A DNA stretch of 40,810 nt from Candidatus Scalindua sp. (GCA_021776915.1 JAIQZU010000061.1:1-40810); one strand, 5' to 3'. Positions 16,109-24,730 are shown, counted from the stretch's first letter. Notes: a model not told the origin generated them from the letters alone. Numbers and translations: made by a program.

Positions 16109-19033
16109 CTATATGTCAAATGCTTTAGAAAGTAGATTAAAAAGCTCATCAACAAGTGCTGCTGCTTTATCAATATCATCTTCCTCTGCCAATATCGCAT
16201 AATATACCTGTCTGCGCAGTTCTCTCAGGTCACTGGTACTGGTCTGCCAATTTGGATGTTTGACAAATGCCTCTTTTACCTTTTTTGTTATTTTCTCCGC
16301 ATTCTCAAGTTTGCTATCAAGCAACGTCCTGTAGATAAAAAATGTCAATCCGTCAAAACCTTTCTCTGCCTGCTCTTTCTTCCGTCTTTCTTCTTCCTCG
16401 CATAGTCTAATTATTTCTGCAAGGGCTTCCTGTGTTGAAAGCTGCCTGTCTTCATAACGGTCCTTAACAGCCTGAGCCCTCTCTGAAAGAGCGAGTAAGT
16501 TCGGATCTGTACTTTCTTCTTCAGAAATCTTCTCTATACTCTTGATCAAGTTGATTACCTTAGTATTATCATTTCCACCCTTCTCCTTAATCTTCTTAAT
16601 CGTTCGAGCATTAATCTCAATAAATTCATCGACAGATGCTATATCATAAGTACTTACATAATTCTTTACCAGATCGTTGGTCTTCTTCTGAAACTCTCTG
16701 TCTACATACACTCTGTTCGCATAGGCATTTCGAACAGTAGCGTAGATTGAGGAGAGAGTTTTGTAATCGTCAATAAAAGGCCGGAGGAATTTATCAGGAG
16801 ATATTATCTCATAGAGCATCTCAATCTCTTTATATTCTTTAAAAAATTCTTTCCTCTTATCCTTATCTCTGAAATGCTCTATCAGATTATCCGTGTCCTT
16901 ATCATTAAAATTGTGTTCAATCAGGCTTATATACTGCGGCACTTTTCCCTCCATCTTGTTCTTAAAAAGTGTTTTAAGGAGCTTGATGTCCTTGACTACT
17001 GCATTGATTTCGTCACTATCAAAGGCAAGAGCCCTTTCAAGCTTTTCAAATATTCCGACAAAATCGAGTACAAAGCCGTGGGGTTTTACCATATCCTGTT
17101 CCTCATTTTCATAAGGCCGATTTACGCGGGCAATAGCCTGCAGAAGGGTATGGTCACGCATAGGCTTGTCGAGATACATACCATACAGAAGCGGAGCATC
17201 ATAACCGGTAAGGAGTTTTTCTGTAACGATCAGAATCTTTGGTAATTCCCCGAATTTAGCAAAACTTTTCCTTATGGCCCTCTCTTTTTTTGTGTCGTGA
17301 TGAAACTCTTTTAACAACCTTTTATCGTTATTATTGCCGGTATAAACAACTTCGGAATATTCAGGGGGCAGATGATTATCAAGAGCCTTTTTGTATAGTG
17401 CACAGGCCTCCCGGTCAACACCAACAAGAAATGCCTTATACCCCATAGGCTCGATGTTTTCCTGGAAATGTTGAGCAACATATTTAGCAATCTTTTTTAT
17501 ACGCCTCTTTCCTTTAAGAAAGTTCTTTGTATTCACTGCCCGATCGAGTATTTTGTTAAGTTCGTCTATATCTGTAACACAATGATCTTCAGAAAGCTTC
17601 AGGAATTCTTCCTCAAGTATCTCTTCAGGAACGAGCATCTCATTTGGCGCAACAGCATAAAAGAGCGGCAAAGTTGTGCCATCATCAATACTGTCGGCGA
17701 TGGAATATTTATGCAGATAACCCTTTTCATCATCCAGCCCGAAGGTCTTAAACGTTCCCTTGCCGTATGCCGTCTTGTCAATCGGTGTGCCGGTAAAACC
17801 GATAAAGGTGGCATTGGGCAGACCGGCCATCAGGTAATTGCCTAAATCCCCCTGTGTTGTCCGGTGAGCTTCGTCTATGAGTACATAGATATTGTCACGG
17901 CAATTAATATTCTCCGGCATGTCGCGGAATTTATGAATCATGGTCACAATAATTCCACGGTAATCGTCACCCAAAAGCTCATTAAGTTTATCTATGTTAA
18001 CCGCTTTGGAGACATTATTCATTCCCACTGAATCCAGATTCTTCATCATCTGGTCTTCAAGCTCATTTCTGTCAATCATCAGGAGGATTGTCGGCTTATC
18101 AGACTCAGGTGCCTTGAACAGTATTTCTGCCGTCTTTATCATGGTAAATGTCTTACCACTACCCTGTGTATGCCAGACAAGCCCCCGTCTTTTAGATTTG
18201 TGATGTGCCCGTTCAACAACCCTTTCGGCTGCAGTTCTCTGATGCTGATGAAGAATATACTTGTTCAGTTCCTCATCTTTTTCGGCAAACATGATGTAGT
18301 GCTTTAAAAAACCGAGAATATTATCTATCGAACAGAAGGTCTTGATTTTGGCTTCAAGGTTACCAATCTCCTTGTCTTTCCAGTTAAAAATGTTGCGCCG
18401 GATAGTGTTCCATGTGACACCGTAGGAGAAACCTATACTCTCTGTAGCCGTAAATATCTGCTGGGGAACAAACATCTCCGGTGTTTCATCGTGGTAGCGT
18501 CGTACCTGATCTATACCGAGGGCAATCGCCTCATCCCTGGTTGCATTCTTACACTCAATAACAAGGATCGGAATGCCATTAATAAGGAAAACAACATCCT
18601 CACGATTGCCGAAATGTCCGTTATTATAATAGAATTCCTCTGTTACTTCATAGACATTGTTTGATATATTATCGTAGTCAATAAGCTTTAAATCCAATTC
18701 ACGGTTTTCAGACTTGCAGTAGAATTTCTGTCCTTCTCGCAGATACTTGAGAAAATCCCTGTTGCCGAAGATATCTGTGTGGAGCAAGTTGAATTTCTTT
18801 ATTAATCCCCCTTTCTCTTCCTTATATTTGGGATTGAACTCCAACACCTTCTCATACAGCAGGTCATTATAATAGAGTGAGGCATTTCTGGCCCTGTCTC
18901 TGGGTGTTGCACCATCTTTATCAAAGAAACGGCGTTCTTCCGATTCGGTACGCTTAACAATAGTCCAGCCGATTTCATCAGCGTATTTTAATATCCTTGC
19001 CTGGACGGATTTGTGTTCTGAGGGTTGAGGCAT
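16109..19033 (-). CDS. hsdR: Type I restriction enzyme R subunit
   Basis: 974 residues, normal for HsdR. An N-terminal PD-(D/E)xK nuclease is visible as D146 with E160-x-K162 (EDVVFLINGIPILVIECKN). The SF2 translocase follows: Walker A WHTQGSGKT (287-295), DEAH at 387-390, FTGTP, and a C-terminal motor lobe with LTGYDAPLLYGMYLDKPM and LLQAIARVNRP. A coiled, charged C-terminal region would bind the M-S methyltransferase core. The subunit translocates DNA with ATP and cuts far from unmethylated target sites. AGGAG lies about 10 bases before the ATG. It is separated from hsdS by a 683-bp insert carrying a GIY-YIG gene, unlike the tight spacing of the rest of the locus. Confidence 0.95.
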   Translation of the reverse strand: MPQPSEHKSVQARILKYADEIGWTIVKRTESEERRFFDKDGATPRDRARNASLYYNDLLYEKVLEFNPKYKEEKGGLIKKFNLLHTDIFGNRDFLKYLREGQKFYCKSENRELDLKLIDYDNISNNVYEVTEEFYYNNGHFGNREDVVFLINGIPILVIECKNATRDEAIALGIDQVRRYHDETPEMFVPQQIFTATESIGFSYGVTWNTIRRNIFNWKDKEIGNLEAKIKTFCSIDNILGFLKHYIMFAEKDEELNKYILHQHQRTAAERVVERAHHKSKRRGLVWHTQGSGKTFTMIKTAEILFKAPESDKPTILLMIDRNELEDQMMKNLDSVGMNNVSKAVNIDKLNELLGDDYRGIIVTMIHKFRDMPENINCRDNIYVLIDEAHRTTQGDLGNYLMAGLPNATFIGFTGTPIDKTAYGKGTFKTFGLDDEKGYLHKYSIADSIDDGTTLPLFYAVAPNEMLVPEEILEEEFLKLSEDHCVTDIDELNKILDRAVNTKNFLKGKRRIKKIAKYVAQHFQENIEPMGYKAFLVGVDREACALYKKALDNHLPPEYSEVVYTGNNNDKRLLKEFHHDTKKERAIRKSFAKFGELPKILIVTEKLLTGYDAPLLYGMYLDKPMRDHTLLQAIARVNRPYENEEQDMVKPHGFVLDFVGIFEKLERALAFDSDEINAVVKDIKLLKTLFKNKMEGKVPQYISLIEHNFNDKDTDNLIEHFRDKDKRKEFFKEYKEIEMLYEIISPDKFLRPFIDDYKTLSSIYATVRNAYANRVYVDREFQKKTNDLVKNYVSTYDIASVDEFIEINARTIKKIKEKGGNDNTKVINLIKSIEKISEEESTDPNLLALSERAQAVKDRYEDRQLSTQEALAEIIRLCEEEERRKKEQAEKGFDGLTFFIYRTLLDSKLENAEKITKKVKEAFVKHPNWQTSTSDLRELRRQVYYAILAEEDDIDKAAALVDELFNLLSKAFDI

Positions 19034-19110
19034 TATTTTTTACTCCTGATCTATCACTTCATTGCATAAATTAGCATCTTATATTCGACATTCCTTCCGC
19101 CATACCACCC

Positions 19111-19144
19111 AACGTCATTCCCGCAGTCCGTTAGCGGGAATCCA
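19111..19144. repeat. Palindromic repeat, half unit, next to the GIY-YIG stop
   Basis: ATTCCCGC (19117-19124) and GCGGGAAT (19134-19141) form a hairpin with a 9-base loop. The same words make up the larger double hairpin at 19623-19700, so this is one unit of that family. It touches the 3' end of the GIY-YIG gene. Confidence 0.7.
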
Positions 19145-19145
19145 T

Positions 19146-19439
19146 TTATTCAACAAGATCATCGTACAAATCTCTCCATCTCGAATTGCGACTTTCAATT
19201 AATCTCAACTTCCATGCCCTTCGCCATTTCTTCATCTGTTTCTCCCTTATTATGGCGCTTTCAGCGCTGGGATGGTGTTCGTAATATACCAGTCTCGTAA
19301 CACCATATTTTTTCGTAAAACCTTCAGCCAGCTTTTCTTTATGCTGCCATACTCTCTGTAATAAATTAGACGTTACCCCGATATATAGGGTACCGTTTCT
19401 CTTACTTGCGAGGATGTAAACATAAAACTGTTTGTCCAT
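19146..19439 (-). CDS. GIY-YIG endonuclease domain protein (YhbQ-like, 97 aa)
   Basis: 97 residues, the whole protein being one GIY-YIG module. FYVYILASKRNGTLYIGVTS holds the VYI and YIG strands (residues 7-9 and 19-21); R29 in LLQRVWQHK is the expected catalytic arginine, and the KQMKKWRRAWKLRLIE region is typical of the UPF0213/YhbQ group. Members are single-domain nucleases with poorly defined targets. The gene sits between hsdS and hsdR in the same direction and is flanked by GCGGGAAT-type palindromes on both sides (19111-19144 and 19623-19700). It looks like an inserted unit rather than an original part of the restriction locus. Nuclease function is inferred from the domain. Confidence 0.88.
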   Translation of the reverse strand: MDKQFYVYILASKRNGTLYIGVTSNLLQRVWQHKEKLAEGFTKKYGVTRLVYYEHHPSAESAIIREKQMKKWRRAWKLRLIESRNSRWRDLYDDLVE

Positions 19440-19622
19440 ATCTATTCATTCCAGATTCCCGCAACAACGGCGTTCTTACCACTCCTCCAAAGCCAATCCT
19501 GCAACCATAATAGTCAATCTTCCCTCCACAACGTCGTTTCCTTACTCCTCTCCTATGTCATCCACCCTTCATCAAACCACCAACATCATTCCTACAGTCA
19601 CATACCACCTCTGCGCTTACTA

Positions 19623-19700
19623 CGTCATTCCCGCAATCTTTAAGCGGGAATCCAGGTTGCCTGGCTTCTGGATTCCCGCCAGAGGACTGCGGGAATGACG
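19623..19700. repeat. 78-bp double-hairpin palindromic repeat
   Basis: The outer arms CGTCATTCCCGC and GCGGGAATGACG are perfect inverted copies at the two ends. The inner pair GCGGGAATCCAG and CTGGATTCCCGC is also perfect. Each half can fold alone or the whole can form one cruciform. A partial unit lies at 19111-19144, and a further fragment (CCAGATTCCCGC) at about 19451. The element lies 16 bp after the hsdS stop on the far side of the GIY-YIG gene. Confidence 0.8.
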
Positions 19701-19716
19701 GACTCAGGTTTCGGCA

Positions 19717-20904
19717 TTAATCCTCCATATTGGGGAAATCAATATTGTTGACTCGAAGTTGTCCGGTCATGAGTTGGTTGAGAAGGGATTTAAAGAGACT
19801 ATTTATCTTTTCCTTTTTTTTGGAATGAAATTCAATTTTTCTATCAATGGTTGATAAAAAAACTGCAATTTCCTTTTGTTCATTTAAACCTGGAACACCT
19901 ATTTGCATTTCTTTAAATTGGTTTCTATCTAAAGTAGGAACAGATGCTCCTGATTTAAAACGACTAAGATTCATGTGTATAAGATAAAAATAAGTAAAAA
20001 GCTTATCATTCTTATGAAAATCAATTACAACTAAGGATGTATTATGTGCCCAGAAATTTCTGTTGTAATAAGTTACTTTTCCACATGAACCACTTCTACC
20101 TACTGTAATACCCGGAGCTTTAGTATTAGATGTATTATGATAACCTATAATACCATTTGAACCCGCAACAGGAATATTTCCTTCCACAAAATTCTCTTTA
20201 GTTAAATCTTTACCTCTTTTCAATGTACAAAAATCATTAAATTTTACCACCTCCCAACTCTCCGGCACCAGTCCGATTTCTGTCTCTTTCTGTGGTTCTC
20301 CGTGCAATCCTTCGGTAAAGAATTTCTGCATCATGGCCTTTTTCAGCTCGGCGGTGGTCTTGATGATCTCTTCCTGTTTTTCAATGGCTTTTTGGATAGT
20401 GGCCAGGGTGTAAGCGATTTTGCGTTGTTCGGGGAGAGGGGGAAGAGGAATTCTTGTGTCACTTAAAACCGTTTTACTTAAACGTTGTCTTCCGGTTGAT
20501 CCTTCCATTTTCCCTGCAAGTGATTTCCTGAGTTCAGGATTCTTTAGTAAAAAGAAGAGGTAAAGTATAATGCTTTTATTTTCTATTCCTTTAATTGGTA
20601 TAACTTCAGTAGTCGCATAACCTGAAGAAAAAGGTATATCTACAATTGCCTGCTTTCCATTCTCAAATGAAGGCGTGATCTTTGCTAGTAAGAAATCACC
20701 ATTTTCTATATAGGTTCCACTTGAAACTTTTTGCTTTAGAATATAATCAGAAACAAAAAGTCTATCTAACGGAATGCTATCCATTGGGATAAATGGAATA
20801 TTACCATTGTATAAGCTATTTCTTGGTTTCTTTGTATATTCATAAAAGTTTTCAATTTTATCATATTCCCATGAATCTGGAATGTGACTGAAGAGATTTT
20901 TCAT
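19717..20904 (-). CDS. hsdS: Type I restriction enzyme specificity subunit
   Basis: 395 residues with the two-repeat layout of HsdS: a first target-recognition domain (residues 1-150), a conserved helix (LPPLPEQRKIAYTLATIQKAIEKQEEIIKTTAELKKAMMQKFFTEGL, about 153-197), a second target-recognition domain (IGLVPESWEVVKFNDF onwards) and a second conserved helix (NEQKEIAVFLSTIDRKIEFHSKKKEKINSLFKSLLNQLMTGQLRV). The two domains each bind half of a bipartite DNA target, so the locus recognises a split sequence that cannot be read from here. The gene begins 4 bp after the hsdM stop and is co-translated with it. Confidence 0.93.
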   Translation of the reverse strand: MKNLFSHIPDSWEYDKIENFYEYTKKPRNSLYNGNIPFIPMDSIPLDRLFVSDYILKQKVSSGTYIENGDFLLAKITPSFENGKQAIVDIPFSSGYATTEVIPIKGIENKSIILYLFFLLKNPELRKSLAGKMEGSTGRQRLSKTVLSDTRIPLPPLPEQRKIAYTLATIQKAIEKQEEIIKTTAELKKAMMQKFFTEGLHGEPQKETEIGLVPESWEVVKFNDFCTLKRGKDLTKENFVEGNIPVAGSNGIIGYHNTSNTKAPGITVGRSGSCGKVTYYNRNFWAHNTSLVVIDFHKNDKLFTYFYLIHMNLSRFKSGASVPTLDRNQFKEMQIGVPGLNEQKEIAVFLSTIDRKIEFHSKKKEKINSLFKSLLNQLMTGQLRVNNIDFPNMED

Positions 20905-20908
20905 AATC

Positions 20909-22477
20909 CTAATACCCCACCTTCTTCAAAATCTTTTTCAACTCCTTATCAATCCCCTTAGCATCTTCCTCAAGTCCAAAAAGCTCTTCAACTATTTCAC
21001 CAATGGGACGATACTTCTCTTCATCACTCACGTGAATATAACGAGAAGGAGAAATATTATAGTCATTCTTTACAATCTCTTCTTTATCAACAATCCTTGA
21101 AAACTTTTCAATCTCTTTCCATTTGTTAAAGGTCTTGGCAATTCTATCTATGCCATCATCAGGTATATAGTTTTTCGGATCACCTTTAACAAACTCTTTT
21201 GATGCGTTTATTAGGAACAGTTTGCCTTTCTGTTTCCTGCTTTTGTTCAGATTAAGAAAGATGACTATTCCAGGAGCAGAGGTGTTGTAAAACAGATTTT
21301 CAGGAAGATAGATAACACCCTCTATCAGGTCCTTATCTACAAACCATTTGCGCACGTCTTTTTCTTTATTGGTGTTGGCATTACCTGAACCACGTGAGGC
21401 TGCGCCTGTATCGATAACAACTGCTGCTCTACCGTTATCATGCAGGCTTGCAAAAATATGCTGTATCCATCCCCAATCCGCCTTGTTCCCGGGAAATCCT
21501 GCGCCTGTTGGGAAGCGGTCAAGCTCGTCATTGATATAAACATCCTCACCATAACCGGGCTGATTCCACATGGGATTGGCAACAACTCTATCAAATTTTC
21601 TCAATCGACTGCCGTTTCTAAATTTTGGATTTTTCATGGTATCGCCGATTTCAATATCGCCTTCCATATCGTGTATAACCATATTCATCTTTGCCATTGC
21701 CCAGGTATTACCGATAAACTCTTGACCATAGAGTTTTAAAGGAGAATACTTCTTTTTGCCTTCTTCATTCATTTTCTCATCAAGCTCAATCTCACATTTG
21801 ATAAGAAGCCCTGCGCTTCCGCAGGTGGGATCATAAATTTCCATCCCTTCTTCCGGCTGCATGATTTTGGCCATGATTATGCCGACTTCTTTGGGCGTGT
21901 AGAACTCACCCGCACTCTGCCCTGAACCTTCAGCAAATTTGCGAATGAGATACTCATAGCTACGGCCAATAATGTCAGGCTCAACATCATTGAGACCAAG
22001 CCGCTTTTTACTGATTTCTTCTATCAAGTTACTCAGGCGGTCATCATCAATATCACGTTGTCCGTGTGTTGTAGCGTTAAAATCTACCCTGTCTATGATT
22101 CCTGATAGAGAAGGGTTCTGTTTGGCAATGTCACGCATAATGGTCGTAAGTTGTTCACCAATCTTGTTTGAAAGCTTTCTTATGATAGACCAGATAGAAT
22201 CATTTTCCTCATCTTCCGGCTTTATGGGGAGACAAAAACGGACAAGTTTGTGGTCACGTTCAAGAAGCTTAAACGCCTTCTTACGGGTTTTAACATTTCT
22301 GGCAATATTATCAACCTCATCATCAAAGACATCACAAAGCCTTTTCACAAAGACCAATGGAAGGATAAAGTCCTTGAACTTGGGTGCATCTTTCGCTCCC
22401 CTGATTGAGCACGCAGCATCCCAAAGCCATGATTCAAGAGTTTTCTCTTTTTTATTACCGTTATTTTCTTTCTTCAT
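20909..22477 (-). CDS. hsdM: Type I restriction enzyme DNA methyltransferase subunit
   Basis: 522 residues, the usual HsdM length. An N-terminal helical domain (LESWLWDAACSIRGAKDAPKFKDFILPLVFVKRLCD) precedes the N6-adenine methyltransferase fold. The AdoMet-binding motif I is DPTCGSAG (216-223) and the catalytic motif IV is NPMW (301-304), a recognised variant of NPPF/Y/W. GEFYTPKEV (191-199) is typical. With HsdS it methylates adenines in the target and protects the host. The start ATG has only a weak ribosome binding site (AAGTAAG). Upstream is an 87-bp leader (22501-22587) nearly identical to the one before the AlbA_2 gene. Confidence 0.95.
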   Translation of the reverse strand: MKKENNGNKKEKTLESWLWDAACSIRGAKDAPKFKDFILPLVFVKRLCDVFDDEVDNIARNVKTRKKAFKLLERDHKLVRFCLPIKPEDEENDSIWSIIRKLSNKIGEQLTTIMRDIAKQNPSLSGIIDRVDFNATTHGQRDIDDDRLSNLIEEISKKRLGLNDVEPDIIGRSYEYLIRKFAEGSGQSAGEFYTPKEVGIIMAKIMQPEEGMEIYDPTCGSAGLLIKCEIELDEKMNEEGKKKYSPLKLYGQEFIGNTWAMAKMNMVIHDMEGDIEIGDTMKNPKFRNGSRLRKFDRVVANPMWNQPGYGEDVYINDELDRFPTGAGFPGNKADWGWIQHIFASLHDNGRAAVVIDTGAASRGSGNANTNKEKDVRKWFVDKDLIEGVIYLPENLFYNTSAPGIVIFLNLNKSRKQKGKLFLINASKEFVKGDPKNYIPDDGIDRIAKTFNKWKEIEKFSRIVDKEEIVKNDYNISPSRYIHVSDEEKYRPIGEIVEELFGLEEDAKGIDKELKKILKKVGY

Positions 22478-22500
22478 ATTCTTACTTTTGCAACTTACTT

Positions 22501-22587
22501 GTCAAATAAGAAGTCCTTTAAAATAAACATGTTACAAAATTTTTATTAAAAATATGACTTAATTATCAAATAAAAACTAAGCCCAGA
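22501..22587 (-). promoter_or_regulatory. 87-bp duplicated leader, copy A, upstream of hsdM
   Basis: By hand alignment it matches 24054-24140 at about 70 of 87 positions without gaps. It ends 24 bp before the hsdM start codon. It contains an inverted repeat, CTTAGTT and AATTAAG read on the minus strand, with a 10-base spacer (22558-22581). A TTGATA -35-like box (22564-22569) overlaps the repeat, and a degenerate AT-rich -10 follows at about 15-16 bases. The stop codon of the AlbA_2 gene (TAG) lies inside the left arm. A promoter/operator is the simplest reading. Confidence 0.6.
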
Positions 22588-24028
22588 ATGGTATGTACCT
22601 GGTATACTTTTTTGAAATGTTTTCTTGGTCCTCATGCTTAATTAAATCAGCTTTCATTGTTGCATCAATAATCCTAGAAGCTATTGATGCATTACGTGTG
22701 TCAATTTTAAACCTTTCTCTAAGAGTTTTGTTTGTCATTTTTTCATTAGAAACATATTTGAGACAACAATGCTGATAACAAGCTCTTATTCTGTCTTTTC
22801 TGTTCATATCACTTAACTTTTGATAAGCGTATAATATGACTTTAGTATGATTTTCTGTGGCCATAAATTCAGGAGCTGGAAGTTGGAATACTTCCACTTG
22901 AAAAATTACTTTGTCAATACCACTTCCTTGTTCCTCACAAATACCAACTCTATACATATGTGAAGCTAGTTTTTCATTTCTAGATTGATATTCATCAATA
23001 AATCTCATTGTCATAATTAAAGGTTTGCCAGGATTTGTAATCTCAATTCTATCAGAAAATATCTCTACAACAGGAACTGAACCTCTCTCGTAGAAATCCT
23101 GATGAATTAATGCGTTAGCTACTAGTTCTCTAATAGCAAGTTCAGGATACATACTTACGGTTTTTCTTAACGCTTTGCCTATCTCTTCATTTGAAGGAAG
23201 TTTATCGTTGATATAATCTATCAAATTCTCAAAACCAATTGCATATCCTTTATTGCCAATTTGGTCTTTTATCGTTTCTAATCTGTTTTTGCCTTTATAA
23301 ATAATAACTCGTACTGCTTTTTTAGAAAGGTTTTCAAATTCATTAAGATTCTTTGCAAATAATAATGCTCCTAAATTTGTTATAGAATAGCCTTTGTCAT
23401 CTTTTAAAATTAATCGTTCACTTATAAATTTGTCTATAACTCCATCTCGTGTAGATGGAAAAGGCAATTTCATTAAATCAAAATAATTCTGCGCATCAAG
23501 AAACTTAACAACTTCCTCTGCAGTGAGCTTTCGCATAGCAACTTCATATTCAAATGGAATATTGGGTGTTTTACTCCATATTTTCTTCTCTTTTTCTGGA
23601 AAGTCATTTAGTTTTCTGGTAATGCTACCAATGCGAATATAGGCTGTATGTAGAAATTTTACAGGTTGGTTAGTTGCTGCAGGGACTTCAATTAATATTA
23701 TATGTTTGTTTTTGTAATTAAACTCGAAAATTCTGAAATCAATCCTAGGATTGAGTCTTTGTAAAAGCCAATGCTCTATATCTTCGTTCTTATATTTGAA
23801 TGACCTAGGTTTGAAATTAGTTCCTTCTATGGTATTATTGTCGCTTTTTACTCCAAATACTAAATAGCCGAAAGGCTGTCCTTCCAGGCAGGCACCGTTT
23901 GAAAGGCCAGAAAGCATTTGACCTATTTCTTCGGCACTATGGTAGTTAAGTTTAAACTCTACCCATTCACTTTCTCTGCTTTGTTTTATAAGCTTTTCGA
24001 GTAATATTTTTAGCTCATCTTCTGTCAC
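22577..24028 (-). CDS. AlbA_2/Schlafen-like protein with C-terminal ATPase-like region
   Basis: 483 residues. The N-terminus is an AlbA_2 (divergent AAA_4, Schlafen-like) domain: ESEWVEFKLNYHSAEEIGQMLSGLSNGA (residues 20-47), YLVFGVKSD, then HIILIEVPAATNQPVKF and AYIRIGSITRKL. The middle holds RELVANALIHQDFYERGSVPVVEIFSDRIEITNPGKPL, the GHKL-like pattern (N-box and G1) of the HATPase_c_4 group, and the C-terminus looks like winged-helix DNA-binding sequence. Proteins of this layout are annotated as transcriptional regulators; Schlafen-type domains also act as RNA nucleases. GTG is the start, with AGGA 8 bases upstream. Placement directly before hsdM, behind a matching leader, suggests it regulates or joins the restriction system. 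Confidence 0.85.
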   Translation of the reverse strand: MTEDELKILLEKLIKQSRESEWVEFKLNYHSAEEIGQMLSGLSNGACLEGQPFGYLVFGVKSDNNTIEGTNFKPRSFKYKNEDIEHWLLQRLNPRIDFRIFEFNYKNKHIILIEVPAATNQPVKFLHTAYIRIGSITRKLNDFPEKEKKIWSKTPNIPFEYEVAMRKLTAEEVVKFLDAQNYFDLMKLPFPSTRDGVIDKFISERLILKDDKGYSITNLGALLFAKNLNEFENLSKKAVRVIIYKGKNRLETIKDQIGNKGYAIGFENLIDYINDKLPSNEEIGKALRKTVSMYPELAIRELVANALIHQDFYERGSVPVVEIFSDRIEITNPGKPLIMTMRFIDEYQSRNEKLASHMYRVGICEEQGSGIDKVIFQVEVFQLPAPEFMATENHTKVILYAYQKLSDMNRKDRIRACYQHCCLKYVSNEKMTNKTLRERFKIDTRNASIASRIIDATMKADLIKHEDQENISKKYTRYIPFWA

Positions 24029-24053
24029 TTTTTATCCTATTTATCAAATAACC

Positions 24054-24140
24054 GTCAAATAAGAAGTCTTTTAAGATGAACATGTTACGAGGTTATTATA
24101 AAATATGTAGCTTGGTTATCAAATAAAAACCAAGCCCGAA
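24054..24140 (-). promoter_or_regulatory. 87-bp duplicated leader, copy B, upstream of the AlbA_2 gene
   Basis: It ends 26 bp before the GTG of the AlbA_2 gene, almost the same distance as copy A from hsdM. A near-consensus sigma-70 promoter is visible on the minus strand: TTGATA (24117-24122), 16-bp spacer, TATAAT (24095-24100). A perfect inverted repeat, CTTGGTT and AACCAAG with a 10-base spacer (24111-24134), overlaps the -35 box, as an operator would. One arm position differs between the copies in a compensating way (G-C here, A-T in copy A). Confidence 0.65.
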
Positions 24141-24193
24141 GATACTATAAACAGAAATCGTTTTTTGGAGAGAATATAGAATTAATAATTTAT

Positions 24194-24730
24194 TTATATA
24201 TTTTCTTCTTTTGGCTTAAACCACATATCGTACAGAGGTATAGATATGAGGGCTATAAAGCAGATACCGAGAAGAAAATATGATGCTATTATGGATATGG
24301 AAAATACGTCTGATTTGAATCTTACCAGCCAGGGCCCGGATAAATTCATTATAGTACCGGCAAAACCAACACTATAAATCGTAATCTTTATCCAGTCTCT
24401 TGTCAACGTCATGGAAAGGATACGTGACATGACGAATAGGATCAGGGGGATTGTGAATGCATGTACATGAGTGATATCAACTATTTCTTTATACGACTTA
24501 GGGAAATGGAAACCTTCCTGCAGAAGATTCTCGTCGTATTTGTAATTTGACTTATTGTTGATCATTTCCTCGTTGCCGCTGTAATGACGCACTGTATTTC
24601 TGGGAGTGAAGTTTGTTCTTTCGTAGAAACTGACACATGATACGTAGAAAGCATATGCCATTATTATGAGAAAAAATGTAATAGATAATTTATTACTTGT
24701 TGAAGATTTCGAAATATCTTTTTTTGCCAT
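24194..24730 (-). CDS. Hypothetical integral membrane protein, 178 aa
   Basis: I do not recognise a named family. About four membrane segments are visible: LSITFFLIIMAYAFYVSCVSF (residues 15-35), then a 50-residue polar loop outside the first helix, HVHAFTIPLILFVMSRILSM (88-107), ITIYSVGFAGTIMNLSGPWL (115-134) and SIIASYFLLGICFIALISIPLY (146-167). A THVHAF sequence at the start of the second helix puts two histidines two residues apart at the membrane face, which could bind haem or metal. The N-terminus is basic and Ser-rich (MAKKDISKSSTSNK). It is divergent from the AAA_14 gene, with a 326-bp gap, and is not obviously part of the restriction operon. Confidence 0.7.
   Translation of the reverse strand: MAKKDISKSSTSNKLSITFFLIIMAYAFYVSCVSFYERTNFTPRNTVRHYSGNEEMINNKSNYKYDENLLQEGFHFPKSYKEIVDITHVHAFTIPLILFVMSRILSMTLTRDWIKITIYSVGFAGTIMNLSGPWLVRFKSDVFSISIIASYFLLGICFIALISIPLYDMWFKPKEENI

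Noticed and set aside
19034-19716. CRISPR array, suggested by repeated GCGGGAAT words
   Set aside because: The words are arms of palindromes with no regular spacers and fewer than three evenly spaced units.
22501-24140. The 87-bp repeats as attachment sites of an integrated element carrying the AlbA_2 gene
   Set aside because: No integrase is nearby, the copies are only about 80% identical and each sits at a fixed distance before a start codon, which fits a promoter region better; kept only as an alternative.
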